DNA of 64,000 nt from Phycisphaerae bacterium (GTDB lineage: Bacteria; Planctomycetota; Phycisphaerae; UBA1845; PWPN01). Position numbers and translations under genes: made by a program. The stretch covers positions 1 through 64,000 of the forward strand of contig DAOOIV010000010.1 in the NCBI GenBank assembly GCA_035384605.1, in the 5' to 3' direction. A model generated the notes under the pieces. The model saw nothing but the letters and a program-made list of their open reading frames with translations, did no database searches and had not been told where the DNA came from. Below are positions 9,074-16,908 of the stretch, in pieces (the stretch's first letter is position 1; each line of letters begins with the position of its first letter).

Positions 9074-10576
9074 ATGGCACCAGTACTCCAGACCCCCGAA
9101 ATGACAACCGGAGGCGCGCAGGTCAGGGTCGTGCTGCGCCCGGAAACCCTCAAGCCCGACGACAAGAGAGTCATCACGCGACTGTTTGATCCGCACAATC
9201 CTCGCCGGATACGGGCCATGTTCAACCGCGTCATGCGTCTGGACAAGCCGACGGTCGCAAGACTCCTCGCTTCGGTTATCGAGGACTTCGGCCCGCGACA
9301 TCGCGACATCGAATCAGTCCTCCAGGAGAACTTCGAGGCCGTCATTCTGCCGCACTACCCGGACCTGAAGATCTCTCGCGAAAGGCAACTGCTCCTGGGT
9401 TCGTATTACACGATGGAGTACTCGATCGAATCGGCCGCTCTGTTCAACCCCGCCATCGTGCCGCATCCGGACCAGAGCGGTCTGCCGGCCGGCTCGGTCC
9501 GCTTCCTGATGAGCCTGCGGGCGACCGGCGAAGGACACGTGTCTTCCATCGTGTTTCGATGCGGCGTGCTCAGCGCCGACTGCGACATTCAATTCGACCC
9601 GCCGCCTCGATACGCCTATACGGCCAAGCCGACGCCGGATCGCTTCTTCGACAAGCACCTGTTCTTCCGTAAGTTGATGGAGATGGGCGTCTATGAGGAA
9701 CTGGTCGCCCGGACGCTGGAAGGCCTGCCCGACCAGTTTATCCTCGACCAGTTGCGGGAAGCGATCAATCAGGTGCGCCAGCAGCCGGACACGCCGCGGG
9801 CTTACCGCAACGTGGCCGCCGACATGCTCTGGCTGGCGTATGCCAACTATGAGTTGGAGTTCCCGGCCGACTGCCCGGCCTCAGAGATCGTCATCTTCCC
9901 GGCCACCAAGAGCGAGAGCCACGGGATGGAGGATCTGCGCCTCACCTGCTTCACCGATGGGGACGGACAAACGCGTTATTGCGGCACCTACACCGCCTAC
10001 GACGGCTTCCGGACCCTGCCGATGATGCTCGAAACCAGGGATTTCAGGCGATTCCAGGTCCATACGCTCAACGGTCAGCACGCCAAGAACAAGGGTATGG
10101 CCCTGTTTCCCAGGAAGGTCAACGACTGCTACATGATGATCGCCCGCCACGACGGCGAGAATCTTTTCCTGTTGACCTCCGACAACATTCATTTCTGGAA
10201 CGAGGCCCGCAAGCTCCAGGGGCCGGTCGAGCCGTGGGAGTTGGTGCAGATCGGCAACTGCGGGTCGCCGCTTGAAACCGACGCCGGCTGGCTGCTGCTG
10301 ACTCACGGTGTCGGACCGGTGCGGCAGTATTCCATCGGAGCACTGCTTCTCGACCGCGAAGACCCCGCCAAGGTTATTGGACGCCTCCGCACGCCGCTGC
10401 TGAGTCCGGTTCACGACCAGCGACAAGGCTACGTGCCGAATGTCGTGTACACCTGCGGTTCGATGATTCACCACGATCAGCTCGTGATTCCCTATGCCGT
10501 CGCCGATTCACGGACATCCTTCGCGATGGTCAACGTCCGCGAGCTGATCCGTGCCCTGTTGGACAGCGGCCCGTGA
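9074..10576 (+). CDS. GH130-family mannoside phosphorylase/hydrolase-like protein
   Basis: 500 residues from the ATG at 9074, preceded by GGAGGAA (9054-9060). The frame is open from a TTG at 8999, which would add 25 basic residues. The sequence shows the five-bladed beta-propeller pattern of GH130: NPAIVPHP, KSESHGMEDLRLTCF (the conserved E-D-x-R motif), YCGTYTAYDG, KNKGMALFPRKVNDCYMMIARHDGEN, QIGNCGSPLETDAGWLLLTHGVG and YVPNVVYTCG. Family members cleave beta-mannosides by phosphorolysis or hydrolysis. The protein is long for GH130 because of an extra helical region (about residues 190-250). No signal peptide, so probably cytoplasmic. It lies between a secreted GH99-like protein and an oxidoreductase of the same direction. 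Confidence 0.8.
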   Translation: MAPVLQTPEMTTGGAQVRVVLRPETLKPDDKRVITRLFDPHNPRRIRAMFNRVMRLDKPTVARLLASVIEDFGPRHRDIESVLQENFEAVILPHYPDLKISRERQLLLGSYYTMEYSIESAALFNPAIVPHPDQSGLPAGSVRFLMSLRATGEGHVSSIVFRCGVLSADCDIQFDPPPRYAYTAKPTPDRFFDKHLFFRKLMEMGVYEELVARTLEGLPDQFILDQLREAINQVRQQPDTPRAYRNVAADMLWLAYANYELEFPADCPASEIVIFPATKSESHGMEDLRLTCFTDGDGQTRYCGTYTAYDGFRTLPMMLETRDFRRFQVHTLNGQHAKNKGMALFPRKVNDCYMMIARHDGENLFLLTSDNIHFWNEARKLQGPVEPWELVQIGNCGSPLETDAGWLLLTHGVGPVRQYSIGALLLDREDPAKVIGRLRTPLLSPVHDQRQGYVPNVVYTCGSMIHHDQLVIPYAVADSRTSFAMVNVRELIRALLDSGP

Positions 10577-10595
10577 TTCATGAGGAAACCTCACG

Positions 10596-11855
10596 ATGAG
10601 CACCCGGAAGCTGACGAGACGAAAGGTTCTCAGGGCCGCCGCGGGAACCGCGATCGGTCTGCCGTACATGATCACCTCATCGGCGTTGGGCGACGCAGAA
10701 ACGGCGCCGGCCGGCGAGCGGGTGACGCTGGGGCACATCGGCGTCGGAAACCGCGGAAAGGAGCTCTTGCGAGGCTTCATGACCTGCAAGGGCTGCCAGA
10801 GCGTGGCCGTCGCCGATGCTTACAGTGACCGGCGGGAAGCGGCGGCTCAGATGATCGGCGGGAAGGCTTATGCGGATTTCCGCGAGTTGTTGGCCCGTCC
10901 GGACATCGACGCGGTGGTGATCGCAACGCCCGACCACTGGCATGTGCCCATCGCGATGGCGGCCGCTCGGGCCGGCAAGGATGCCTATGTCGAAAAGCCC
11001 CTGGGCGTCAGCATCGAGCAGAACCTGGCCTGCCGGAAGCTCTTTCGCGAGAAGAAGCGGGTTTTCCAGTACGGCACGCAACAGCGGAGCCTCAAGCACT
11101 GCCGCTTCGGCTGCGAGCTGGTGCGCAGCGGGCGGATCGGCAAGGTCCACACGATCGAGGTGACCGCTCCGGACGGCAGCGCCGGCGGTTCCACGGAACC
11201 CGCGGACGTTCCCGACGAGCTGGACTACGACATGTGGATCGGTCCGGCTCCGATGAAACCCTACACCGAAGACCGCTGTGTCGTTCCCGGCACGTATTTC
11301 ATCTATGACTACTCGATCGGCTATCTGGGCGGCTGGGGGGCTCATCCGCTGGACATCATGGTCTGGGGTTCGGATGCCGATCTGGCCGGGCCGGTGACGG
11401 TCGAGGGAACGGGGGTCATTCCGGACAAGGGCCTGTATGACACGGTGATTCATTGGGATCTCAAGGTTCAGATGGCCGACGGCGTCCGGATGACGTTCAA
11501 GCCAGGGGGCGATTCCACAAAATACATTGGCCCCGACGGCTGGGTGCGCATCTCGCGAGCAGGCATCGACGCGGAGCCGAAATCGCTGTTGGAATCCAAA
11601 CTCGGCTCCGGCGACGTGCATCTTCCCGTAAGCGAGCGACAGGATCAGAACTTCATTGACGCGGTCAAGTCCCGCAAACCGGCGATCAGCACTCTCGACG
11701 ATGCCGTTCGGTCCGACATCATCAGCCACCTCTGCGACATTGCCATCCGCACCAGAAGCAAGGTGACCTGGGATCCCAAGAAGGAAGTCATCGTCGATAA
11801 CGAGGCCGCCTCGAAAATGCTGACCCGGCCGACGCGAGAGAAGTGGAGGCTTTGA
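10596..11855 (+). CDS. Tat-exported Gfo/Idh/MocA family oxidoreductase
   Basis: 419 residues. The N-terminus carries a twin-arginine signal (TRRKVLRAAAGTAIGLPYMI). The Rossmann part has GHIGVGNRGKELL for NAD(P) binding, then RPDIDAVVIATPDHWHVPIA and the family signature YVEKPLGVSIEQN with the catalytic lysine. The C-terminal sheet domain includes GAHPLDIMVWG. This multi-copy planctomycete family acts on sugars or sugar-like molecules in the periplasm with a tightly bound cofactor. The gene starts 19 bases after the GH130 gene, so they form one unit. The substrate is unknown. Confidence 0.88.
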   Translation: MSTRKLTRRKVLRAAAGTAIGLPYMITSSALGDAETAPAGERVTLGHIGVGNRGKELLRGFMTCKGCQSVAVADAYSDRREAAAQMIGGKAYADFRELLARPDIDAVVIATPDHWHVPIAMAAARAGKDAYVEKPLGVSIEQNLACRKLFREKKRVFQYGTQQRSLKHCRFGCELVRSGRIGKVHTIEVTAPDGSAGGSTEPADVPDELDYDMWIGPAPMKPYTEDRCVVPGTYFIYDYSIGYLGGWGAHPLDIMVWGSDADLAGPVTVEGTGVIPDKGLYDTVIHWDLKVQMADGVRMTFKPGGDSTKYIGPDGWVRISRAGIDAEPKSLLESKLGSGDVHLPVSERQDQNFIDAVKSRKPAISTLDDAVRSDIISHLCDIAIRTRSKVTWDPKKEVIVDNEAASKMLTRPTREKWRL

Positions 11856-11964
11856 ACCAGGGTCTGTGCCAGTTCGGGCGGCTCTTTTAGAACCGCGACC
11901 GTCAGGGAGCAGCCCCCTGGAGCCGTTGCGGCTGCGAGAGAGGGTGCAAACGGGTCGGACCGAA

Positions 11965-11975
11965 GGTATAATACC
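11965..11975 (+). promoter_or_regulatory. Palindrome overlapping a TATAAT box, likely operator/promoter
   Basis: The 11-base palindrome GGTATAATACC contains a perfect TATAAT (11967-11972), 20 bases before the start of the antitoxin gene and just ahead of its AAGGAGG ribosome site (11979-11985). A symmetric site over the -10 box would suit autoregulation by a toxin-antitoxin pair. I see no good -35 hexamer. Confidence 0.45.
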
Positions 11976-11991
11976 AACAAGGAGGTACGCC

Positions 11992-12210
11992 ATGACCTAT
12001 CGCGGACGTGTCAAGAACGGCGTGGTCATCCTTGATCCGCCGGCCTGCTTGCCGGAAGGAGCCGAGGTGGAGGTCGTGCCTGCACAGCCGGAGCAGCCCC
12101 CGCCGACACTGGCGGAGCGTTACCGGGACATCATAGGCATCGCCGAGGGCCTGCCAGCCGATTCATCTCAGAATCACGATCACTACCTGTACGGTGCCCC
12201 TAAGCAATGA
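11992..12210 (+). CDS. Antitoxin-like protein of a VapBC-type pair
   Basis: 72 residues (MTYRGRVKNGVVILDPPACLPEGAEVEV...). The N-terminal 35 residues have the short beta-barrel swapped-hairpin look of AbrB/DUF104-like antitoxins (a "G-x-V-x-L-x-x-x-x-x-LPEGxxVEV" pattern); the C-terminal part (LAERYRDIIGIAEGLPADSSQNHDHYLYG) is the flexible toxin-binding tail, ending in the familiar D-H-YLYG. It has a strong AAGGAGG site seven bases from the ATG. Its stop overlaps the ATG of the PIN-domain gene (ATGA), the classic antitoxin-toxin order. It should bind the operator upstream and neutralise the PIN RNase; the partner gene is frameshifted. Confidence 0.75.
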   Translation: MTYRGRVKNGVVILDPPACLPEGAEVEVVPAQPEQPPPTLAERYRDIIGIAEGLPADSSQNHDHYLYGAPKQ

Positions 12211-12609
12211 GCCCCTGCTTCGCCGACAGCTCGTACTTCCTTGGCCATACTCATTCCCGATGACGCGAATCATGAGGCGGCCATCAACCTCGCGGACCAC
12301 ATGACGCAGCCCGTCATAACAACTGAGTTCGTGGTGCTTGAGGTGGGCAATTTCTTGTCGGCAACGTCGGTACGAAGCAGGTTCGCCACTTTCCTTCGGG
12401 TCCTGCGTGAGGATCCGAACACCACCGTAGTCCCGGTGTCGGCCGAACTGCTTCGCCGAGCCATTGAGCTGTTTCTTGCCCGGCCCGACAAAGCCTGGTC
12501 GGTCACTGACTGCACATCGTTCGAGGTCATGCGAGAACACGGCATCACCGATGCTCTCACGGCCGATCACCATTTCGAGCAGGCGGGGTTCACGACCCTG
12601 CTCAAGTGA
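12207..12609 (+). pseudogene. VapC-like PIN-domain ribonuclease, frameshifted
   Basis: The ATG at 12207 opens MSPCFADSSYFL, the usual PIN start with the first catalytic Asp, then hits a stop after 18 codons. From about 12241 the next frame continues ILIPDDANHEAAINLADHM... VVLEVGNFL... WSVTDCTSFEVMREHGITDALTADHHFEQAGF to 12609, with the other acidic residues of the Mg2+ site. Removing one T near 12240-12242 (ctt-ggc to ct-ggc) joins the parts into an ordinary protein of about 134 residues. Either the toxin is inactivated or the assembly has a one-base error. It overlaps the antitoxin gene by four bases. Confidence 0.8.
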
Positions 12610-12923
12610 TCTGCCGGGGCCCGGACAATCAGCGATGTCCCCTTTGGGGCCCCTCCGACGGCCGTCCTCCCGCGTGGCCATGAACGGACCGACCTTCTTG
12701 TTTAGTCCCTTCCGTCGCGACTGGTGCGCGTTTTGCGCGCATGTTTCTGGACCGCGGTACGCTTGGGTTGCGGCCCGCAAAAAGGCGGTCCGCCTTAGAG
12801 AATAGGACCGGGAGTACACTGTACCAGGGAACCGACCCGACAAGGACGAGGGCCGGGGGGATGACAGCCGCTGGATTGCCGATGGCCGTCAGGCGATCTC
12901 AACCGGAGAAGGAGAACAGCGAT
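12610..12923. other. Intergenic containing dispersed repeat copy 1
   Basis: 314 bases between the broken PIN gene and the DUF4160 gene. Besides the dispersed repeat at 12701-12797 there is a GC-rich dyad cccctttggggcccc (about 12641-12655). No gene seen. Confidence 0.5.
12701..12797 (+). repeat. Dispersed double-palindrome repeat, copy 1
   Basis: Copy 1 of a roughly 95-base element also found at 47853-47947 and 50608-50690. The most conserved part is a pair of adjacent perfect palindromes, TTGCGG-C-CCGCAA and AAGGCGG-T-CCGCCTT, preceded by GCGCATGTTTCTGGA and CTTGGG. It lies in an intergenic gap. Confidence 0.8.
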
Positions 12924-13190
12924 ATGCCGACTATATCAATGTTTTACGGCATCGTTATTCGGCTCTATTTCGCGCCGGGCGAGCATAATCCCCCGCACTT
13001 TCACACGTTCTAGAACGAGTACAAGGCTTCCGTGGACATCCGCACGGGCGACATCATCGAGGGCTCCCTTCCCCCTCGGCAGCGCAAGCTTGTTGCAGCA
13101 TGGGCCGAGCTGCACCAAGAGGATTTGATGGCAAACTGGAACCTGGTCATGAACGGTGATGAACCGTTCAGGATTCAGCCTCTGCAGTAG
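12924..13190 (+). pseudogene. DUF4160 protein interrupted by an in-frame amber codon
   Basis: The ATG at 12924 follows a GGAGAA ribosome site and gives MPTISMFYGIVIRLYFAPGEHNPPHFHTF, then TAG at 13011-13013. The same frame continues NEYKASVDIRTGDIIEGSLPPRQRKLVAAWAELHQEDLMANWNLVMN...RIQPLQ to TAG at 13188. Both halves match DUF4160, which usually reads H-x-H-V-x-Y-x-E-Y at this point, so the TAG most likely replaces a Tyr codon. DUF4160 genes are commonly paired with DUF2442, as here (12 bases apart), and are suspected toxin-antitoxin-like modules. Function is unproven. Confidence 0.8.
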
Positions 13191-13201
13191 AGGACGCACC
13201 G

Positions 13202-13447
13202 ATGCATCAGTCAATCGTGAGCGTTCGTCCGAACGAGGACTTCTCTCTCGCTGTCACTTTCGAGGATGGCACCGAGGGCGTTCTTGACATGAAACCCTAT
13301 CTGGACTTCGGCGTGTTTAAGAAACTCCAGGACCTGGAGCAATTCAAACGGGTCCGCATCGCTTTCGACACGGTCCAGTGGGACTGCGGGGCGGATCTGG
13401 ATCCCGAGTTCATCCGTGCGAGTTGCAGGGTGACCGAGAAGACGTGA
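13202..13447 (+). CDS. DUF2442 protein
   Basis: 81 residues (MHQSIVSVRPNEDFSLAVTFEDGTEGVLDMKPYLDFGVFKKLQDLEQFKRVRI...). It is intact and of normal length for DUF2442: pattern V-x-P-x-x-x-x-L-x-V-x-F-x-x-G in the first half, F-x-x-V-x-x-x-x-x-x-V-x-W in the second. It sits 12 bases behind the DUF4160 gene as the usual partner. The pair is thought to behave as a toxin-antitoxin-like module; no activity is established that I know of. Confidence 0.8.
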   Translation: MHQSIVSVRPNEDFSLAVTFEDGTEGVLDMKPYLDFGVFKKLQDLEQFKRVRIAFDTVQWDCGADLDPEFIRASCRVTEKT

Positions 13448-13761
13448 ACCCCGCCGCGAGCGCGGTCCGTCGCCGGCGACTGCTGAACCGCTGAATACGC
13501 GAACCACGCGAAAGAAGATACCATCCCCGGTCCCCTTTCGCGTATTGGGCGTATTTCGCGGTTGCAGGGTGCCCCATGCCGCGGGGGTGGGGAACCGAAT
13601 CGTCAGGCTGGGCAATCGTAGAGATTACTGATCGATTTGGTAGTCGAGCAGATTGCGTTCCCACCGTTGCGTGACGAGGCACCCGCCGTAGTCTGCCGGT
13701 TGAGTGCCGCCGGGGCAAGCCCGGTGGCTCGCTTGTAGGGGAACTTGGCGCCCCGGGCCGA
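13448..13761. other. Intergenic with an inverted repeat of AATACGCGAA
   Basis: 314 bases with no gene. It contains the arms AATACGCGAA (about 13493-13502) and TTCGCGTATT (about 13537-13546), which could pair over a 34-base loop; a second CGCGAA/TTTCGCG set lies beside them. It sits between convergent genes (DUF2442 and the end of the Flx-Hdr operon), so it may act in termination for both. Confidence 0.45.
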
Positions 13762-14601
13762 TCAATAATCGTTCGGCAGCGTCTTGACCTGCTCGAGCGT
13801 GAAGACCGGGCCTTCCTTGCAGATGTAGACCGGGCCGGCGTTGCAGCGGCCGCACTTGCCGACGCCGCACTTCATGCGGTTTTCGAGGCTGGTGTAGATG
13901 TCCTTGTCGGTCAGGCCCATCTTGGCCAGGATCGGCAGCGTGAACTTGATCATGATCGGCGGGCCGATGACCAGGGCGGCGGCGTTCTTGGGAGTCAGAC
14001 CGGCCTTCTCGACGACCGTCGGGACGAAGCCGATCTCGCCCTTCCAGTCGGGCGTCTCGCCGCCGGGGTCGACCGTCTGGATCACGCGCGTCTTGGGGCG
14101 CTTGGCCCACTCCGCCAGTTCGTCGCGAAAAACCAGATCCCCCACCGTGCGGGCGCCGTAGATGATGGTGATGTCGCCGTACTTCTCACGGTGTTCCAGC
14201 GCGTACCAGATGGCGCAGCGGATCGGCGGCATGGCGATGCCGCCGCCGATGAACATCAGGTCCTTGCCTTCCCACTCCTTCATCGGGTAGGCGTTGCCGT
14301 AGGGCCCGCGGAAACCGATGGTGTCGCCTTCCTCGAGCTGCCAGAATGCCTCGGTCACCCGTCCGGTGCGGCGGAAACAGAACTCGATGAAGTCCTTCCA
14401 GTCGGAGCTCGAACAGATGTTGAACGTCGACTCGCCGTGGCCGAACGCCGAGAAGATGCCGAATTGCCCCACCTTGAAGGAGAAGTTCTTGGCCCGCTCC
14501 GGATCGGCGAACTTCACTCGCATCGACTTGACGTCGCTGGTGTGCTGTTGAATCTGGATGATTTCCATCAGCTCCGGCTTGTAGATATTCTCCATGATCA
14601 C
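13762..14601 (-). CDS. Flavin/NAD(P)-binding electron-transfer subunit (FlxA-like)
   Basis: 279 residues in the ferredoxin-NADP reductase fold: ESTFNICSSS for the flavin, GDTIGFRGPYGNAYP, and GGGIAMPPIRCAIWYALEH for NAD(P). The C-terminal MKCGVGKCGRCNAGPVYICKEG (Cys pattern C-x4-C-x2-C-x8-C) binds a [2Fe-2S] cluster. It is the relative of AsrB/HydG and the FlxA subunit that brings NAD(P)H to Hdr complexes. It is the last gene of the operon. The GTG start overlaps the stop of the preceding gene (GTGA); an ATG lies two codons later at 14595. Confidence 0.85.
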   Translation of the reverse strand: MIMENIYKPELMEIIQIQQHTSDVKSMRVKFADPERAKNFSFKVGQFGIFSAFGHGESTFNICSSSDWKDFIEFCFRRTGRVTEAFWQLEEGDTIGFRGPYGNAYPMKEWEGKDLMFIGGGIAMPPIRCAIWYALEHREKYGDITIIYGARTVGDLVFRDELAEWAKRPKTRVIQTVDPGGETPDWKGEIGFVPTVVEKAGLTPKNAAALVIGPPIMIKFTLPILAKMGLTDKDIYTSLENRMKCGVGKCGRCNAGPVYICKEGPVFTLEQVKTLPNDY

Positions 14602-15617
14602 GCTTTGGTCCCACCTGCAACGGAGAGGGTCTCAATGGTCTCCAGAACGGGGCGAACGCCCAGCTCCACGGGGCAGTTCCTCGTGCAGTTGCCGCAGCCC
14701 GTACACAGGATCTCGCCGAACTTGGTCGGGTAGATCTCGAACTTGTGATAGATCCGTTGGCGCTGGCGTTGGCCCTGGTTGGTTCGTGGGTTGTGGCCCG
14801 AGGCATGCGCGGTGAACATGCAGAACTGGCATGCGTCCCAGTTCTTGACCCGCGCCCCGCCGGCGGCGTTGCCTTCGTCGACGATGTCGAAACAGTGGCA
14901 CGTCGGACAGGTGTACGCGCACGCCCCACACCCCAGGCAACGCAGGGTCATCTGCTGCCATTCGGGGTTATCATAACCGCCGGCGAAAAACGCGTCGATC
15001 GACTCCTTGGTGAAGATCTTCTTCGGACCGGGCGGAACCGTTCCGGTCTTGTCCGATGTCCCGGTCTTGCCCGCAAACAGGGCCTTGCCCTTCTCGGTCA
15101 GACAGCGAACCTCATAGCTGCCGTCGCCGAGATCCAGCAACATCGCATCCGAGCCCGACTCGGCGGCGGGTCCGAGCCCCACGGACGTGCAAAAGCAATT
15201 CCTGTCGTATTCCTTGCACGCCAAGGTGACAATCGTAGTCGCCTGCCGGCGACGGTTGTAGAACTCGTCCTTGTAGTCCCAGTTGAACACGTGGTCGAGA
15301 ATCGGAAACGCTGCGGCATCGCAAGGCCGCGCGGCGATGATCAGTTGTTCGCCCACGGCCGGCTCTGCGTCAAAGAGCTGAATCTTGCGACCTTCCACCT
15401 TGTAGCCGTAGAGCTTCTCGTGGCGGGGAAAGATGAACTCCTTGATCGAGTTGCGGGGGCGGATGAACCCGTCCAACTGCACGTCGCTGGAAGAGCGGAT
15501 CGGGGCATACAGAACCACGTCGGACTTGATCCGGGTCGGCCCGGCCGTCCGCTTGCCCTGCCCGATCCATTGATCGACCAGCCGCAATAGATCTTCTTTC
15601 GAGATGATCTCGCTCAC
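14598..15617 (-). CDS. Two-cluster Fe-S electron-transfer subunit (FlxB/AsrA-like)
   Basis: 339 residues. The N-terminal two-thirds match the AsrA-like fold (ARPCDAAAFPILDHVFNWDYKDEFYNRRR... CKEYDRNCFCTSVGLGP, with extra Cys residues). The C-terminal part carries two ferredoxin-type motifs, CLGCGACAYTCPTCHCF and CTGCGNCTRNCP, with a CQFCMF motif between them. The AsrAB pair of anaerobic sulfite reductase and Flx complexes use such proteins to relay electrons between the flavin subunit and the next Fe-S protein. It starts at an ATGA overlap with the gene upstream and ends in a GTGA overlap with the flavin subunit gene, so the three should be made in fixed ratio. Confidence 0.82.
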   Translation of the reverse strand: MSEIISKEDLLRLVDQWIGQGKRTAGPTRIKSDVVLYAPIRSSSDVQLDGFIRPRNSIKEFIFPRHEKLYGYKVEGRKIQLFDAEPAVGEQLIIAARPCDAAAFPILDHVFNWDYKDEFYNRRRQATTIVTLACKEYDRNCFCTSVGLGPAAESGSDAMLLDLGDGSYEVRCLTEKGKALFAGKTGTSDKTGTVPPGPKKIFTKESIDAFFAGGYDNPEWQQMTLRCLGCGACAYTCPTCHCFDIVDEGNAAGGARVKNWDACQFCMFTAHASGHNPRTNQGQRQRQRIYHKFEIYPTKFGEILCTGCGNCTRNCPVELGVRPVLETIETLSVAGGTKA

Positions 15618-16459
15618 CGGATGAAACTCTCCTTATCCTTGAGCGAGTACGAACCGATGATCGGCTCGGCCTCGCGGTCCACTCCAGCCCGGTAGCCGAA
15701 CTCGTCCTCAGCCGCCTTGGCCAGGGACATATTCAGCAGCCGCAAATCGATGCCCGCCGGACAGACGCGCGTGCACTCATCGCACCCGACGCAACGGCCC
15801 GCCAGATGAAACGCCCGGGCGATGTGCCAGGCGAAATTGCCCTTGAGCGTCGGCGACGTATCGATGGCCTGGGGACGGTTCTTGTCCACGATGCATCGTT
15901 CACAGTAGCACATCGGGCAGGTCGCCCGGCAGGCATAGCACTTGAAGCATCGCGACAGCTCGTTCATCCAGTAGGCCATCCGCTCGGCCGGTGACCTCTT
16001 CATGAACGCCTCCAGGTCGGCATACCGGCGGTCGGCCTCGACCGGCGTATTCGCGGCCTGCCCAAGGACATGATCCGAAAACCTCGGCATGTGTACGTCG
16101 CAGGCGGCGCATTTGGGCTCGCGCGGTTGGCCGACGCCCTCGCAGGCCACGCCGATCACCACCATTTGCGTGCGGTCGATCTGCGATTCCTTCTCCAGCA
16201 CCGCCAGGGCCCGCTCGTCGCAACCTTTGACAATGATCGCCGGCTTGCCCAGCGCCTTGACCTCCTTGCGTTTCAGATAAGTGGTCAGGTTGGCGAAACA
16301 CTGATCGTTCCAGACCAGCCGGTCGACGTCAGCCGCGTCGGTGACGAATACCGGGTACGTTGGACCGTCGTCGGAGGACTGTCCGTACCCGATCACCACC
16401 TGGACGGTGCCGTCTTCAAGCAACCGGCGACAGAGTTGACGCAGTTCGTCCTGTATCAC
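15614..16459 (-). CDS. 4Fe-4S dicluster protein of the Flx module (FlxC-like)
   Basis: 281 residues. The N-terminal half resembles the F420-hydrogenase/dehydrogenase beta-subunit N-terminal domain (KPAIIVKGCDERALAVLEKE...GVACEGVGQPREPKCAACDVHMP). The C-terminal half has CFKCYACRATCPMCYCERC and CVGCDECTRVCP, enough for two [4Fe-4S] clusters plus additional Cys ligands. It overlaps both neighbours (GTGA with mvhD, ATGA with the next gene). Probably an electron relay between the NAD(P)-linked flavin subunit and HdrA through MvhD. I do not assign the letter B or C firmly, since Flx gene naming varies between organisms. Confidence 0.78.
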   Translation of the reverse strand: MIQDELRQLCRRLLEDGTVQVVIGYGQSSDDGPTYPVFVTDAADVDRLVWNDQCFANLTTYLKRKEVKALGKPAIIVKGCDERALAVLEKESQIDRTQMVVIGVACEGVGQPREPKCAACDVHMPRFSDHVLGQAANTPVEADRRYADLEAFMKRSPAERMAYWMNELSRCFKCYACRATCPMCYCERCIVDKNRPQAIDTSPTLKGNFAWHIARAFHLAGRCVGCDECTRVCPAGIDLRLLNMSLAKAAEDEFGYRAGVDREAEPIIGSYSLKDKESFIR

Positions 16460-16908
16460 GACGCCTCACACACCTTCCGATAGTCCATGTAAGGACCCAT
16501 TTGCCGGGTCTTCTCGGTAATCTCCGTAATGATCTGCTGGAACTTGCGACCCTCAGCCGCGGATATCCAGGTGAAGTGAATGCGGTTCATGTCGATGCCC
16601 ATGGTTTCCAGCAGCTCGCGAAACAGCATCCAACGGCGGCGAGCGTGATAGTTGCCGGCGGTGTAGTGGCAATCTCCGGGGTGACACCCGGAAACCAGCA
16701 CGGCGTCGGCCTTCATCTCGAACGCCTTGATGATCAGGTTGAAATCGATACGGCCGGTGCAGGGCAGGCGGATGATCCGCACGTTCGGCGGATATGCCAG
16801 CCGGTTGGTCCCCGCCAGGTCGGCGCCCAGGTAGGTGCACCAGTTGCACACGTAGGCGACGATCTTGGGCTCGAAGCCGTTTCCGTTGTCTCCAGCATGC
16901 TCACTCAT
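16456..16908 (-). CDS. flxD: MvhD/FlxD-type [2Fe-2S] electron-transfer subunit
   Basis: 150 residues. KIVAYVCNWCTYLGADLAG, IIRLPCTGRID and DAVLVSGCHPGDCHYTAGNYHARRR are the signature of the MvhD family; the cysteines bind the [2Fe-2S] cluster that hands electrons to HdrA. In methanogens MvhD links the [NiFe] hydrogenase to HdrABC; in bacteria FlxD does the same for the NAD(P)H module. There is no [NiFe] hydrogenase gene here and an Flx-type set is directly downstream, so FlxD is the better name. Its ATG overlaps the hdrA stop (ATGA). Confidence 0.9.
   Translation of the reverse strand: MSEHAGDNGNGFEPKIVAYVCNWCTYLGADLAGTNRLAYPPNVRIIRLPCTGRIDFNLIIKAFEMKADAVLVSGCHPGDCHYTAGNYHARRRWMLFRELLETMGIDMNRIHFTWISAAEGRKFQQIITEITEKTRQMGPYMDYRKVCEAS

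Noticed and set aside
13011..13013. General reassignment of TAG as a sense codon
   Set aside because: TAG serves as the plain stop of other intact genes in the window (for example 47604-47606 and 57689-57691), so broad recoding is not supported; local suppression remains open.
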